From positions 1,178,001 to 1,242,000 of the forward strand of contig JAXQJY010000032.1 in assembly GCA_037042185.1 (NCBI GenBank): a stretch of 64,000 nucleotides of DNA, read 5' to 3'. The position numbers and the translations under genes were made by a program. Under the pieces are notes generated by a model. The model worked only from the letters and a program-made list of their open reading frames with translations. It was not told the origin of the DNA and did no database searches. Every line of letters begins with the position of its first letter. The first letter of the stretch is position 1. This document shows positions 11,556 through 23,074 of the stretch, in pieces. The stretch is from Sordariomycetes sp. S80-01Y. Lineage: Eukaryota > Ascomycota > Sordariomycetes.

Positions 11556-13024
11556 ATGGTTCGTCTTACTTTGCTGGCCGCGGCGGCTTTTGCTGGCAGT
11601 GCGCTCGGCGCTGTCATGGAGGGACGCTCTGCACTTGACACAGATCTCGGTAGCTACGACGCTAGAGAGGAATCTTGGCCCTATGGACCTTTCAAGACCA
11701 AGGGTCGGGACATTGTGAACTCTCGCGGCGATAAGATCACCTGGGCTGGTATCAATTGGCCCATGTCCGGTAAGTGTCTTTGACTTACACAGCGTGCGTC
11801 TCCCTCTAACTGGACGAAGGCGAGACCATGGTTCCTGAAGGTCTTGAAAAGCAATCCGCAGAGTCTATCCTCGACGACATAGAATCTCTCGGAATGAACT
11901 TCCTCCGCATGGGCTACTCAACGACCATGGTTGACGAGGCCCTTGCCTCTGACCAGGAAGATGTCCCTCTGGAAGCCGCCATGATCAAGGCCGTGGGCTA
12001 CTACAACGGCACCCGCATCACCTCGGCCATCGTTGAGAACAACCCCCAGTGGGACCGCCAGACCGGTCGCTTCAAGATCTGGGGCGATATTGTTGACATG
12101 GCTGCTAAGAAGGGCATGTACGTCCACCCCGACCTGCACATTGCAAAGGCAGGCTGGTGCTGCGGACACGACGACGGCAGCGCCTGGTTCAACGATGAGA
12201 ACTTCTCCGTCAAGAACTGGACCCGTGCTCTGGGCTACGTCGCCGAGTGGGCCAAGGATTACCCTAACATCGTGTCCATGGCCCTGGTCAACGAGCTGCG
12301 CCAGCCCTGGGTGGAGGACTACCCCAAGTTCCAGTACAACTGGATGACCCTCGTCGGCAACATGACGCTCGGCACCGAGGCCATCCACGAGGCCAACCCC
12401 GACCTCCTCGTCTCCTGGTCCGGCCTCCAGTTCGACGAGGACCTCTCGGCCCTCACGTCCGGCACCAACCTGCTCGAGTCGCCGTGCTACATGTGCGTCT
12501 CAATCCAGGACTCGCCGCGCCGGGACCCCGTCATCTTCAACCTTGACGACCACCCCTGGGGCGACAAGGTCTTCTACGAGCTGCACCTCTACACAATGAC
12601 CGAGGACCTCGACATTGGCACCTGCGACATCATCAAGGCGCAGCTCTACCGCGCCGGCTTCAACGCCCTGGGCATGGACCGCCCCGCCGACTGCGACCTG
12701 CTCGAGAACCACTTCCTCGGCCCGTGCCGCGAGCCCTCGCGCCTCACGCCCGTCGCCATGACCGAGTTCGGCCAGGCCCAGGACCCGACCCTGCTCAACA
12801 GCAGCTATATCGACTGCCTGCGCGAGTTCACCACCGAGAACGACGTCAGCTGGGCCGTGTGGAGCGTCGCGGGCAGCTACAGGATCAGGCAGGGCGGCCA
12901 GAACGTCAACGACACCTGGGCCCTCATGAACTACGACTGGGACGGCTGGCGCTTCGAGGAGGGTGTCGAGGAGGTCTGGAAGCCTTGGATCAAGAGCATG
13001 AACGTGAGCAAGAAGGGGGATTAG
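11556..13024 (+). CDS. Secreted glycoside hydrolase family 5 (cellulase-fold) enzyme
   Basis: Exons 11556-11769 and 11820-13024 (50-nt intron, phase 1) encode 472 residues. The first 18-19 residues (MVRLTLLAAAAFAGSALG) form a signal peptide, so the product is secreted. The body is a GH5 (clan GH-A) TIM barrel. The acid/base Glu is residue 230 in the strand motif VNELRQPW. The nucleophile Glu is residue 387 in MTEFGQ. A conserved ELHLY strand with the active-site His lies between them. Several N-glycosylation sites are present (NWT, NMT, NSS, NDT). The glycan substrate cannot be told from the sequence: cellulase, exo-beta-glucanase or another GH5 activity are all possible. Codon use becomes very GC-rich in the second exon. 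The gene is convergent with the channel gene, 275 bases away. Confidence 0.92.
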
Positions 13025-13299
13025 ACTTCTAGATAGAGACCGAGAACTCACGTAGGCAATGCCATAATGTGGCAATCTTTGACCTTGCTCACCTTGTGGA
13101 TGATGTTGGGATAACAAATTGTGATGTCCCGTAACAGGTTCCCAAGATTGACCAGGGGCTGAACGCCCAAATTCATGATTAATGAAGTCAAGCTAGGGAT
13201 CCCGTCATGTGAGGTGCAAATTCATAAGGCATAACCCCTAGTTGCCTTCCAAGCCAAAGCCTACTTTTCCCATTCCAACGCCTCAAATCATGCACACGC

Positions 13300-15489
13300 T
13301 CACAGCTCCGGCGGCTCCTCAGGCGCCGTCTCCGCCGCAGCAGCCTTGCTCGCGGCGCTCTGGTTCTCCTGCATCGCCAGCAAGGCCGTGGTGATGTTGT
13401 CAATCTTGGAGTTCAGCTCCTGAATCTGCGCCGCGACGCTGGTGTCCCCGTCGACGTCCTCGTCCACGCGCTCGGGCTTCTTCCACGCCTTGGTCGTGGT
13501 CGGCAGCGGCATGGTCGGTCTGTGGTACGCGCTGCTCGGCCTCAGCTGCGGCATCGTGGGCCGGCCGTTCCGCTGGCTCGGCTCGTCGGGTCCGGAGAAG
13601 CCGGCCATGACATCCTCGAACTGCCCCCGGCGGAAGAGCTCGTAGACCCATATGCAGCCGACGATGGGGAGGTGCGTGATCTTCAAGGCGGCGATCCTGG
13701 CTTTCCGGATGGAGGGTGATCGGGGGAAGGCCAAGGTCCAGGGAGAGAAGACGAGGAAGGCGACGAAATTAAAGGGTGGGTAGAAGTGGATGAGCTGGTT
13801 GCTAGTAGACGCTTCCAAAACGTACACGGCGTAGACGAATAGGTACTCCTCGCGGGCGTGATTGATGACGCGGGAGAAGCTGTTGGAGAGAATACCTGTC
13901 AGGGAAGAAAGGAGGAGGATGTTGGAGAAGATGACGAGGATGATCATCAAGGGCGGGCCGAAGATGGGGTCGATGTCGTCCATCACATCGAAGCCGATGT
14001 AGCTTGAACCGAAAAAGATGCGGGTCAGGATGATGGACATGCTGGAAAGCTTGAAGTTGTCGCGACCGATGAGGGAGAAGGTGGTCAAGAAGCCGAGGAA
14101 GAAAATTAAGAGAAGCACCATGAACTTGCAAAAGTCCTTTCCCATTTCCTTGAGGCAGGGGATTAGGGTGCCCCAATATTGGCTCAAGCTCAAGATGGAG
14201 CAGATCCTTGGGATCAGGAAAAGTGCCTCTAGAGACAAGATGTCAAAAGCCCAGCCATTCAGCTCATGGTTGTGGCTCGTGATTCCAATAATTCCTAAAG
14301 ACGGATTAATACCGTATGTCACTTCAGGATGGTCAACGACTTACGCAGAACAATAAAGAGCAATCCGATGCCGAGAACTATCATGTCGAAGAAGTTCCAA
14401 ATATCAGCAGTGTAGATGACGGAGCCAGCGTCGCCCCATTCGCTCAGCTCGTCGAAAAGGAACGATGCAAACCAGAACCACAGTGCAGCCTCGACGCCGG
14501 AGACGTCGTCCTTGCGTGCTTTGATAAGCACGCCGTAGTACAGACACAGGAAGATGCCGAAGAAGACTACTTCCCAGCACTTCATGTACTTTGGCACCCT
14601 CAGCCTCGAGTAGGGGTCGGCCTTGTCAGGCTGGTAGAATCGAGGCTGCTTTGTAGCGTGGACAGAAAGGGCATCCCAGTAGACAATGTTTCCGTTCCAG
14701 ATTCCGGTCAAGATCTTCTGAACGACATGCTGGCTGAGGAACCGTTTGGCCTCGGCCACGACAGCTATCTCCAAGGCATTGAGGCCTTTAAAAGCAGCGC
14801 CAGGGTCGGTGGCGCCCGAATCCTGACTGTCGTCGCTGCCCTCTGTCAAGCGTGAAAGTGAGTTCAGCAGCTCCGTCCTCTTAGCGGAGCTCCCGGCTGG
14901 TCGATTCGTTCCTTGACCCTTGCTGTCCTTGCTGGTCATGCGCTGGAGCAAGGGCTCAAGCTCGCCGGGGTCCTCCAGATCCGCTGGCGGTTGCGCAGCA
15001 GGCGTAGCCACCAAGCTCGGGGCTTCAGCGTCCACCTCTGGGATCTCATACAGACAGAAATCAAGAGCGACCCGCTCCGAAAACCTCGATAGAAAGCGCC
15101 AGGCAACAATCTCGCACGCGTTAGATCGAGTTGGCCCCAGACCCTGCTGGTCGTCGTCCAGGGCGTAATGCCACTTCAGCGCAAGCAAGGCATTTACGAT
15201 TGACTGGTTTTCGCACGTTTTGGCCAGATGGTCCACCAAAACCCTCAGGCAATTGCCCGAGGCTGTGGTTCGGAGCTGCTCAAAGGTGCTCGGCAGCTCG
15301 ATGACCTCCTTAAAGTACCTGCGTGCTTGTAAGCGAGATGCGCGCGCCCAGGGCTTGGCGGGGGCTGGCTTACAGAGAGAGCTTCCTCACGACCTTGCGA
15401 AAGGGATCGTCGTTATTGATCTCGGGCAATTGCACGTCCAACTGCTCAGAAGAGTACTTGGTCCGTGGCGTTGAGCGCAGGGGAGGCAT
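13300..15489 (-). CDS. yvc1: Yvc1-type vacuolar TRP-like cation channel
   Basis: This family releases Ca2+ from the fungal vacuole. Exons 15489-15374, 15318-14345 and 14294-13300 encode 694 residues. The introns are 55 and 50 nt, in phases 2 and 1, and both fit GT/AG. The N-terminal third is cytosolic. Around residues 270-560 there are at least six membrane segments, including VVFFGIFLCLYYGVLI, FDMIVLGIGLLFIVLR and FMVLLLIFFLGFLTTF. A pore-like FFGSSYIGFD stretch comes before the last segment, LMIILVIFSNILLLSSL. The C-terminal tail holds a short coiled coil (AAQIQELNSKIDNITT) and ends in an Ala/Glu-rich run. Length and order match filamentous-fungal Yvc1 proteins. The tail lies 275 bases from the convergent GH5 gene. 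Confidence 0.9.
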
Positions 15490-16816
15490 CGTGGCAGAGC
15501 TGACGCGTAAGGGACATGAGGTCCTCTGAGGTCTCAGCTATGCCGGCAGTTGGATGGTCGATAGTGGTTCGCCCGTGAACTTCAGATGGAAGTGAGGGCT
15601 GTCATGAGACCTGGACTGAGATGGAACCTGGATGTGTGGTCTACGGAAGGATCTTATGACAGGATGAATTGGACCCTTTTCAAGGGCTGGAAGGCACCTG
15701 AAGAAATCTTTTGCTTCCCGAGGGGGCGTTTGTGCACATCAAGCACCAAATAGGGATTCGAGGGTGACGAATGACGATTGTTAGTGTCCAGTCTGTGGAG
15801 CTGGGGGAGGAGGTTAACCTCCGGCTGGCGTTGGCCTCGGCCAGGCCTCGTACAATGGCAGGAATGGGCACTGGGTCGCGGACTTGGGCACATAAAAGTA
15901 GCCACTTTTTATCAGGCGATTCTCCAGGCCTTGCACTTTCACCAATCGAACTGCCAGGAACCCCTAATTGAGCCTCACGTGCGCACCAGTGTATAGATTT
16001 ACTATATAGTCGGTGACGTCCTGGATTCTTTGGAGATTGATATACATACTAGGTCAATGCTAGCTGATTAATAATAACCTAAGCGCGCGATCCTCGAAAC
16101 GTTGTGCGAACTACCGCAGGCGCTCGTTGGCCTTGCCTCGAATCAATCTAAACCTCAACAACAATCAGGTACTCGGGTGACCTCTCAGCGGAAGTGCATA
16201 CTTTGCGCATGGAATGCAGTCTTTCTTTCCCTCCCTCAGCCTTTACCTCCACGTCAGGCTAATCATCCTAGTTCTCAATGCGGATGCTGGTTGCCCAAGC
16301 ACACGCGTTGCGCTCCACGACAGTCTCGTCGGCCATCAGTTGAGGCTATTCTAGCAACTTACACCCAATAATAGGCCAATCCATGTTGCGAAGCTCGGCC
16401 ATGAGCTGACTGGGTTCTGCGCAGGAAGGATAGAAGATCGACACGGGGCCATCTGGATCGCTCCCCGTCCAATACAATGGCCTCCCGACGCCGGTAGGGG
16501 ATTCAGGAAGACGAGGCTGCCGGCGGCACGGATGCATGGCGCGGCCATGCTTTCACTTGAGACGTACAATCCTTGTCTGGTCCCCTTTTTGGCTAGAGTT
16601 GGGTTTCATTCGGGGTGGACCAGCATCTGCAGACAGGCACTCAACCAACAGCAGTTGGTGCGGTGGTTGCACGAAGCCTAACAGTATTTGATGAGGTAGC
16701 CCCCCGGCTGCCGCCTCTGCAGGTCTTAGGGGAAATTCTTGACAACACTTGAATTAAAGCGAATCCTCCCCTTATCATCTGTCTACCATCTCATTTGTGT
16801 ACGATCACTCATTATC
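15490..16816. other. Intergenic region, divergent promoters of yvc1 and the ATPase/nuclease gene
   Basis: No coding region is supported. AT-rich patches occur at about 15985-16080. The + strand leader before 16817 contains TCTACCATCTCATTTG and similar pyrimidine-rich sequence. Confidence 0.45.
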
Positions 16817-19800
16817 ATGACACCCCTCAGTCGGGAGGAAGCGCGGACGCTCGTGGAGGGTATTTCTGCCTCTCACGGATTCGTCGACTACAAGCACTGG
16901 CGGGCAATGGGTGAATGGGACATTGACACAAAACGAATATTTGAGCGTGCGTTTCTGGCAAAGGACGAACTTATCGGCTCGGCAGTGATAACGTGAGCTG
17001 CTCGCTAGCTATAATGTGGTCTGCTTACTGACACACTCAGGTTGGCCAAAAATTTGTACAGCAGTAATGCTCGATTCCTTTTCGAGCTTCTTCAGAACTG
17101 CGAAGACAACCACTATGAGGAGGCAGCAAACAGAAAAGAAGAGCCTTTTGTGCTTTTTGAGGTCTACCCGAACCGAATCATCGTCGAGTGCAATGAAGAT
17201 GGCTTCACCAAGAGGAACTTGTCGGCAATCTGCAACATCGGAAGAAGCTCCAAGACTGGCACGCAGGTCTACATTGGTGAGAAGGGCATCGGATTTAAGT
17301 CCGTATTCAAGGTGGCATATAAGGCTGTGATACAGTCCGGGCCTTTCTGCTTCTCTTTCACCCATAGGAAGGACGACTCAGGCATGGGGATGATATCACC
17401 TCAATGGGAGGAAGAACTATCCCAAGGGGAACGAGGACGGACACGCATCACACTGTGGCTACACGAAGACGACTCTGAGGACGTATCTGTCAGCATCAGC
17501 GAGCAATTCGAGGCTATCCATGAGGAGATGCTGCTGTTCATGAGAAAGATAAAAAAGATCGTGGTAAAGACTTACTCCGATGAAGAACGACTCAAGCACT
17601 CATCTACCTACTCGAGACGCAATGGCGTAGGTCGAGTTGTCAGCACTGAAAGACTGAGGAGCAAGGGGGGTAGTGAGAGTCGCACCGAGAAGCATTTTCA
17701 TTTGACCACCTACACTGCCACTGGGCTTCCAAAGAGCGAAAACAGAGAATACAATGATGAGGCGCTGGAATCCGAATCATACGCCCAGAGTGATATTGTT
17801 CTCGCCTTTCCTTTGAACGAGCGCTCAGAGCCCCTTTTGGGGAAACAGTGGCTCTTCTCATTTCTTCCCGTCACACAAACTGGGTTTAAGGTAGGGCCCC
17901 TGAGCCACTTGTTCCACATCCAGCTAACACCAAGCAGTTTATCATCCAAGCAGACTTTGTTACCTCCGCCAGTCGGGAGAGCATCGAAACGACATCATCC
18001 AGAAACCGTGCTCTCGCGCAGCAAATCCCGGACGCTTTCATAACGGCCGTGTTGCAAATGTGCGAGCACAAGACTCTCCAGTACCAATGGATGCGATATA
18101 TCCCCTCCATTGACAGCGAAAATGCGTGGGGTTCCTTTTGGATTATTGTAGTAGATGGCATCAAAAGAAACCTCGAAAAAACGCCCGTGCTACGGCCCGC
18201 CAGTCTCGGGTCTCTTCGACTCATTCGTGAAATGAGGAGACACACGTCGATTGAGCTTGATCAGGATGGGCAACCTCTATTCGCTGACATCTCCCCGGAA
18301 AAGTACTTATCACGTGAGTACGCTCTTGCAGACCTCATGGTACTCGAGGCCTATGGACTTTCTTTCACGAACATGAAGGAGATCCTGATGAGGGTTAAAC
18401 ATGATTTACAAAACGAAGGGTCGCGCATCAAATCATACAAGAGTAAAGATTGGCATACACGCGCGGCCAAGCTTCTTCAACTACCCTTTGAGAATGAGTG
18501 GTACGATCGAATTGGAGAGGTGAAGAATATGAAGCTCCTACCTTTGCGCGACGGGAGTTGGACTTCCATCAACGATGAGAGTGTCTACTATGCGGACTTG
18601 AAGAACTTGCAAATCCCCGACGACCTTCAACTAAGGGTGATTGACAATTCAGCAAGCGATAATGCAGAGCGAAGGAGGCTGTTCGATTTACTGGGTGTTC
18701 AAACTGCGTCCGTCAATCTTGTTCGGGAACAAATAAGCCAGAGATATCGCCGGACTGGTCCCTGGCATCTCAAATATCCTACAGCTCTAGCCGACCTGCA
18801 TTTCTTGTATTTGACACAAGATACCGCGGCGATCGTGGGGGAGAAACTTGGCGTCAAGGTCATCACGAGCGACCGTGAACTCACAGACCCATCCTGTGAA
18901 GATGTGTATCTCACGTCGGACGATGTTCTGGGCGCTTCCCAGTTGTTGAAACCCACGCCCGCCGGCCCAAATGCCGACGACGGTGCCCCTGGCCAGAGCG
19001 TGCCCTTCCTTTGTGATTATTACCTCGACAACCCGCCGTCAGATCCGCCTGCTACGTTGCCCAAGTGGATAGATTGGCTTCACGACTCGGTTCATATCCG
19101 TCGCCATTTACGTCTCGAGGACAACTCTTCCCATGGTCTGTCTCAAGTGTGTCGCTACGTCGCCAAGCACAGGCCAACGAAGTTCGTGACCCTTCTAAAT
19201 AGACTTTGGCAGTTGGAGAGCCCTCGGCTCCGAAAGCAATCAACCTTGATCAGCCAGTTGCGCAATATCAAGGTGTTATGCAGGGGGGATCGTTTTTTTG
19301 CGTTAAGCGCAACATTCTTTCCTACGTATCATCTGCAGAACACTGCAAGAAGATTTCTGGCTGACGGAGATCCATTTCGGTGGCTCCAGCTAGGTCTGTC
19401 CTCGGGTGAAGAATGCCAGTCTCAGGAATGGCAGCAACTCGCGTCAGCATTGGGTATCGGTCTGAATCCAAGCGATCTTCAATTTGCTCTGTCCTTATTG
19501 CAACACCTGCGCGACACAGCGACTAACGAGAGCTTTGGCCTGCGCCACTCTGCTCGGGCCTCCAATGGACACAGTAGGGTTCGTAACCTGTATATTTTCC
19601 TGGAGGCTCAGGCTCGCGCCTCTGCTGATGGAGAGTCTGCGAGAACAACTGTCCGGTAAGTGCAGCGCCAATAATCCTACGCCAACCACAAATTGGGAGC
19701 TTATTCCTCTTCCGATGCTGGACATTGCTTATTAATCGAAACTAGAAATACACTCACAGAGTCGTGTTTAATATTCATCCCCGCGGACTATCAGTCGGAA

Positions 19801-22517
19801 GAGTCTAATTGGGTGTCCCCGAAACAGTGCGTTTGGACAGCGCCCGTCCGCCACCCTAGAAGAGTCTATGCGCTCGATGCTCTATACGCACGAACATCTG
19901 GCGAGCCTGCTTCCTCCTCCAACAGATACAGTCTGGAGACATTCTTCCAGAATGTCGTAGATGTGCCTGAATGGGACTGGAAACTTGCAGTCGACGAGCT
20001 TGAGGCTCAGAAAGAGGGCAATGCGGATTTTGACAGCATTCTTGGCCTTTACAAGTGGTTGTCGAAGAAGAGGAAGAAATCGAGCGATGCAGAAAACATA
20101 CGGTATGTGTAGTCCGACTTCCCCCAAAGCTGGTTCGGGGGCGACTAACTACTTTCGCAGACATGCCTTTGAGGCAAGAGGTCTTATCTACAGCCCAAAC
20201 AAGGAAACAGACTGGCATAAGAGCTCTGAATGTCTGTGGAAAACGGCCACGCCTATCCCAGGGAAGACCCCGATCAACAACGATGGCGACTACGAAGAGC
20301 TGGAGTCCTTCTTCCAAGACGTCGTTGGAGTGCAAAAGGTGACGCTTGGAATGTTGTACGACAAGCTCAGCAATCCTCGCCTGGACATATCGTTGGATGA
20401 GCTCAAAGGAGATCTCCTGGAACTCAGTGCATTGCTAGCCCAAGAGGACCGGGACTCTGTCGATATTTCTCGAATGTGCCAAAATCGCATATTTCCTGTA
20501 AGAAGGCCTGACCGTGAGATTGTCCTTCTGACAGGCGACGAACACTTCGCTATCACAGACCGTGCTCCCTTGGCGGCGAGCTTCCGAGATAAAGCGCTGC
20601 TCCTCGACTTTACCCTGGAACAAGTGCGTGGGTTGGAGTACTTCATAAGATGGGCCGGCCTTGACGACAGATATCTGTCTGTTTCTGTGAGAGAGATCGC
20701 CGTGCCGGACAGAACATCTTTGCGCCCCATCTCTGAGCCTGAACGTCAGATTCGGAAGAAAGCGGGCGCGTTGCTGAGGTATGTTGACGCAACTTAGATT
20801 GTCTCGGTCGCTAATCAGTCTGTAGCATCGCCAAACACTTCTACAGTCCGCGGATTGCTAACGGATACGATGAATTTTACCAGACGCTGCGGAACTGTGA
20901 CACCCTTGAGACGGGAAAAATCACCACTACGTTGTTGTTACACCAAGGCGATACGGAGCCAATCAAGCACGAGAAAAACAACGGCGTCTCCCTTTTTATA
21001 GACGGTAGCAGTGAGAACATGAAGGTGTTCGTCCCTAAAAGGATTGCTGACCGCGAGGCTTGCTTCCAGAGTAAGCTGCCGAGACATCTGTTCGAGTGGA
21101 TCATGACCGATCCCGAGACAAATATCAGGGAGCCTTGTGTCGATGATGTGGCGGAACTTCTGAAGGAGAACGGCATCAGAGCGGTGCAAGCTGTGCTGGG
21201 TAGCCGCACATGTGCACTGAAAGATATCCTCCTGGAATTCGGTATTCCCGATGTTGACGCAGCATATGTCGACGACGTTGACGAAGTTGACGAAGTTGAC
21301 GAAGTTGACGAAGTTGACGAAGTTGACGACGCTGACGACGCTGACGACGCTGACGACGTCGACGATGACAACGGCGGGCATGGGGATCAAGAGAGCATGG
21401 AAGACGAAGGAATCCACGAGGCACAGAACTTGGCCGAACGACCTCAAGCATATATCGATGATCGCCAGGGCTTGAACGCTCTGCCAGACCCGGATTTAAG
21501 CGACACAGAGGATGAACCGGTACCAACGCCAGCCGTTTCAATAACGTCTGGTAGCCTCGCGGAGGCTGAGAGCATCGTTGCCTCTACGGTATCGAGACGA
21601 GCCAATATGAGGACCAACTCAGCTTCGATACATCCGATCGATTACCACCCTCTGGTTCCAGCCCCCGAAGCTTCGCCTGATCTCGCGACGCTACGGACAA
21701 CTCCTTACCGGCGCCTGTTGGAAACGCTCGTGAACAGAGCAGCACGTCTCGAGTTCCCATCCATCGGGGCGTTTGACATGTCCGAACTCAGAAGGGGCTT
21801 GCCTGGACAATCAGGAGAGGATCCCGTGAATGGCTTGCCGTTCTTGCGCCCATTTGGCATTCGCGAACGAAACAACATGGTTGGAGCAGCCGGGGAGCTT
21901 TTTGTGAGTATATATAGACGATGTTTTATAATATGCTAACCGGCGACGTAGGTGTTTGAGTTGCTTCGTCATGTCGAACCATCGCTACCTGGCTTTGACA
22001 TCAGCAACTGGAAGAGCAACATTCGTGGATACGCGGCTGCGCATCCCGAATTTGCGGCCATCTCATCTTGGGGTGGGTCTGAGACTGCCGATATTACGTA
22101 TAGCGACCAAACAGGCACCTTCACATCCTTCCTGGCCGACAAGGGTTACCTCGACAGCTATGATATCGAGCGTTTGCGCCGCGCCAAGCCGTTGTACTAT
22201 CTCGAGGTCAAATCAACGCCTTACGATTTCAGCACATCCTTTTTCATGACCGGCTCCCAATTCAAGAGGGTAAGTCACTCAGAGCCCCCAAGTGATTGGA
22301 CAAGTATATTCTGACTTTGTGGTAGATGCAGGAATGTAGTCAAAGCGTGCCAGGACAAGAAGGCAACCTCGATCGAGTGTACATTATCCTGCGAGTTTTC
22401 AAAATGGGGACGGACTCTGCTTCAGTCAGACTTTTGATTGATCCGGAAGGGATGAGGCGTAGGGGCGAGTTGAATTTCGAGGCGGAGTCGTGGAGGGTTC
22501 AGCCAAGCACGCAATGA
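16817..22517 (+). CDS. Large GHKL-ATPase protein with C-terminal NO VEIN/DUF3883 nuclease-like domain
   Basis: Eight exons: 16817-16992, 17041-17890, 17938-19655, 19746-20102, 20161-20778, 20826-21903, 21952-22269 and 22326-22517. All have GT/AG introns in matching phase, giving 1768 residues. The N-terminus is a GHKL (Hsp90/sacsin-like) ATPase. Its N box is ELLQNCEDN (Glu74, Asn78, Asp81), its G1 box CNEDGF (Asp112, Gly113) and its G2 box GEKGIGFKS (138-146). The middle about 1200 residues are helical and unassigned. An acidic tandem-repeat linker spans 1389-1420. The C-terminus matches the plant NO VEIN C-terminal domain (DUF3883, PF13020) and shows PD-(D/E)xK-like residues: GE1597, D1646 in TADITY, and E1684-V-K1686 in LEVKST. 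It looks intact. The family is found in fungi without a settled role. A nucleic-acid-acting ATPase/nuclease is inference. Confidence 0.9.
21271..21366 (+). repeat. Coding 9-bp minisatellite encoding an acidic linker
   Basis: About five to six copies of GACGAAGTT are followed by three copies of GACGACGCT, all in frame within the sixth exon of the ATPase/nuclease gene. They encode repeated VDE and then ADD triplets (residues about 1389-1420). The unit is a multiple of three, so copy-number change would lengthen or shorten the linker without breaking the frame. Confidence 0.95.
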
Positions 22518-23074
22518 CCTGAGACATCGGGAATATGAATTTGGGAGCTCTTCATGGCCCGTAGGCATATATGAGCTATGGGAATTATGAGAAGACGTGC
22601 AGACTGTTGCAAAGGGGCGTAATGACTATGATTAGTGGCATCACTTCAGCAAGAGTTCAACAGAATTTGTTTACTCAAGTCTAGAAATGTCAAAGCGAAG
22701 GGCCAGATACTCAATATAATTATATAATCTATGAAACTAAGTTTTGTCCACTCAGGCGGAGCCATACTGCCAAATCGACCTCTGGCAGAAGCGCGAACAA
22801 CCTACTCTTCGGTGCCTAGCCTCGACTGTGAACGACGAATGTCCACATTTTGTGATGTTATACAGGTTTGCATGGTATTCTGGATACTTCTTCGCTTTTA
22901 TTATCTGTCTAACAAGAGGCGCCGCAGCTACGCACCCTTGTGAACCAACTGCTTCAACACTGACCACTGACACACTTCTGAGGCAATTGCTTCCATCAGC
23001 AGCACCGTTCATCGCCAGCAGCCTCAAGACGAACTTAGAAAGTCGCGCTTGCTCGGGCCAATTCGAACAGGGCA
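22518..23074. other. Intergenic region between convergent genes
   Basis: This region holds the 3' ends of the ATPase/nuclease gene (+) and the FAD oxidoreductase (-), with an AT-rich patch at about 22715-22735. The open frame running rightward from 22744 has no motif and overlaps the real - strand gene, so I do not call it. Confidence 0.5.
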
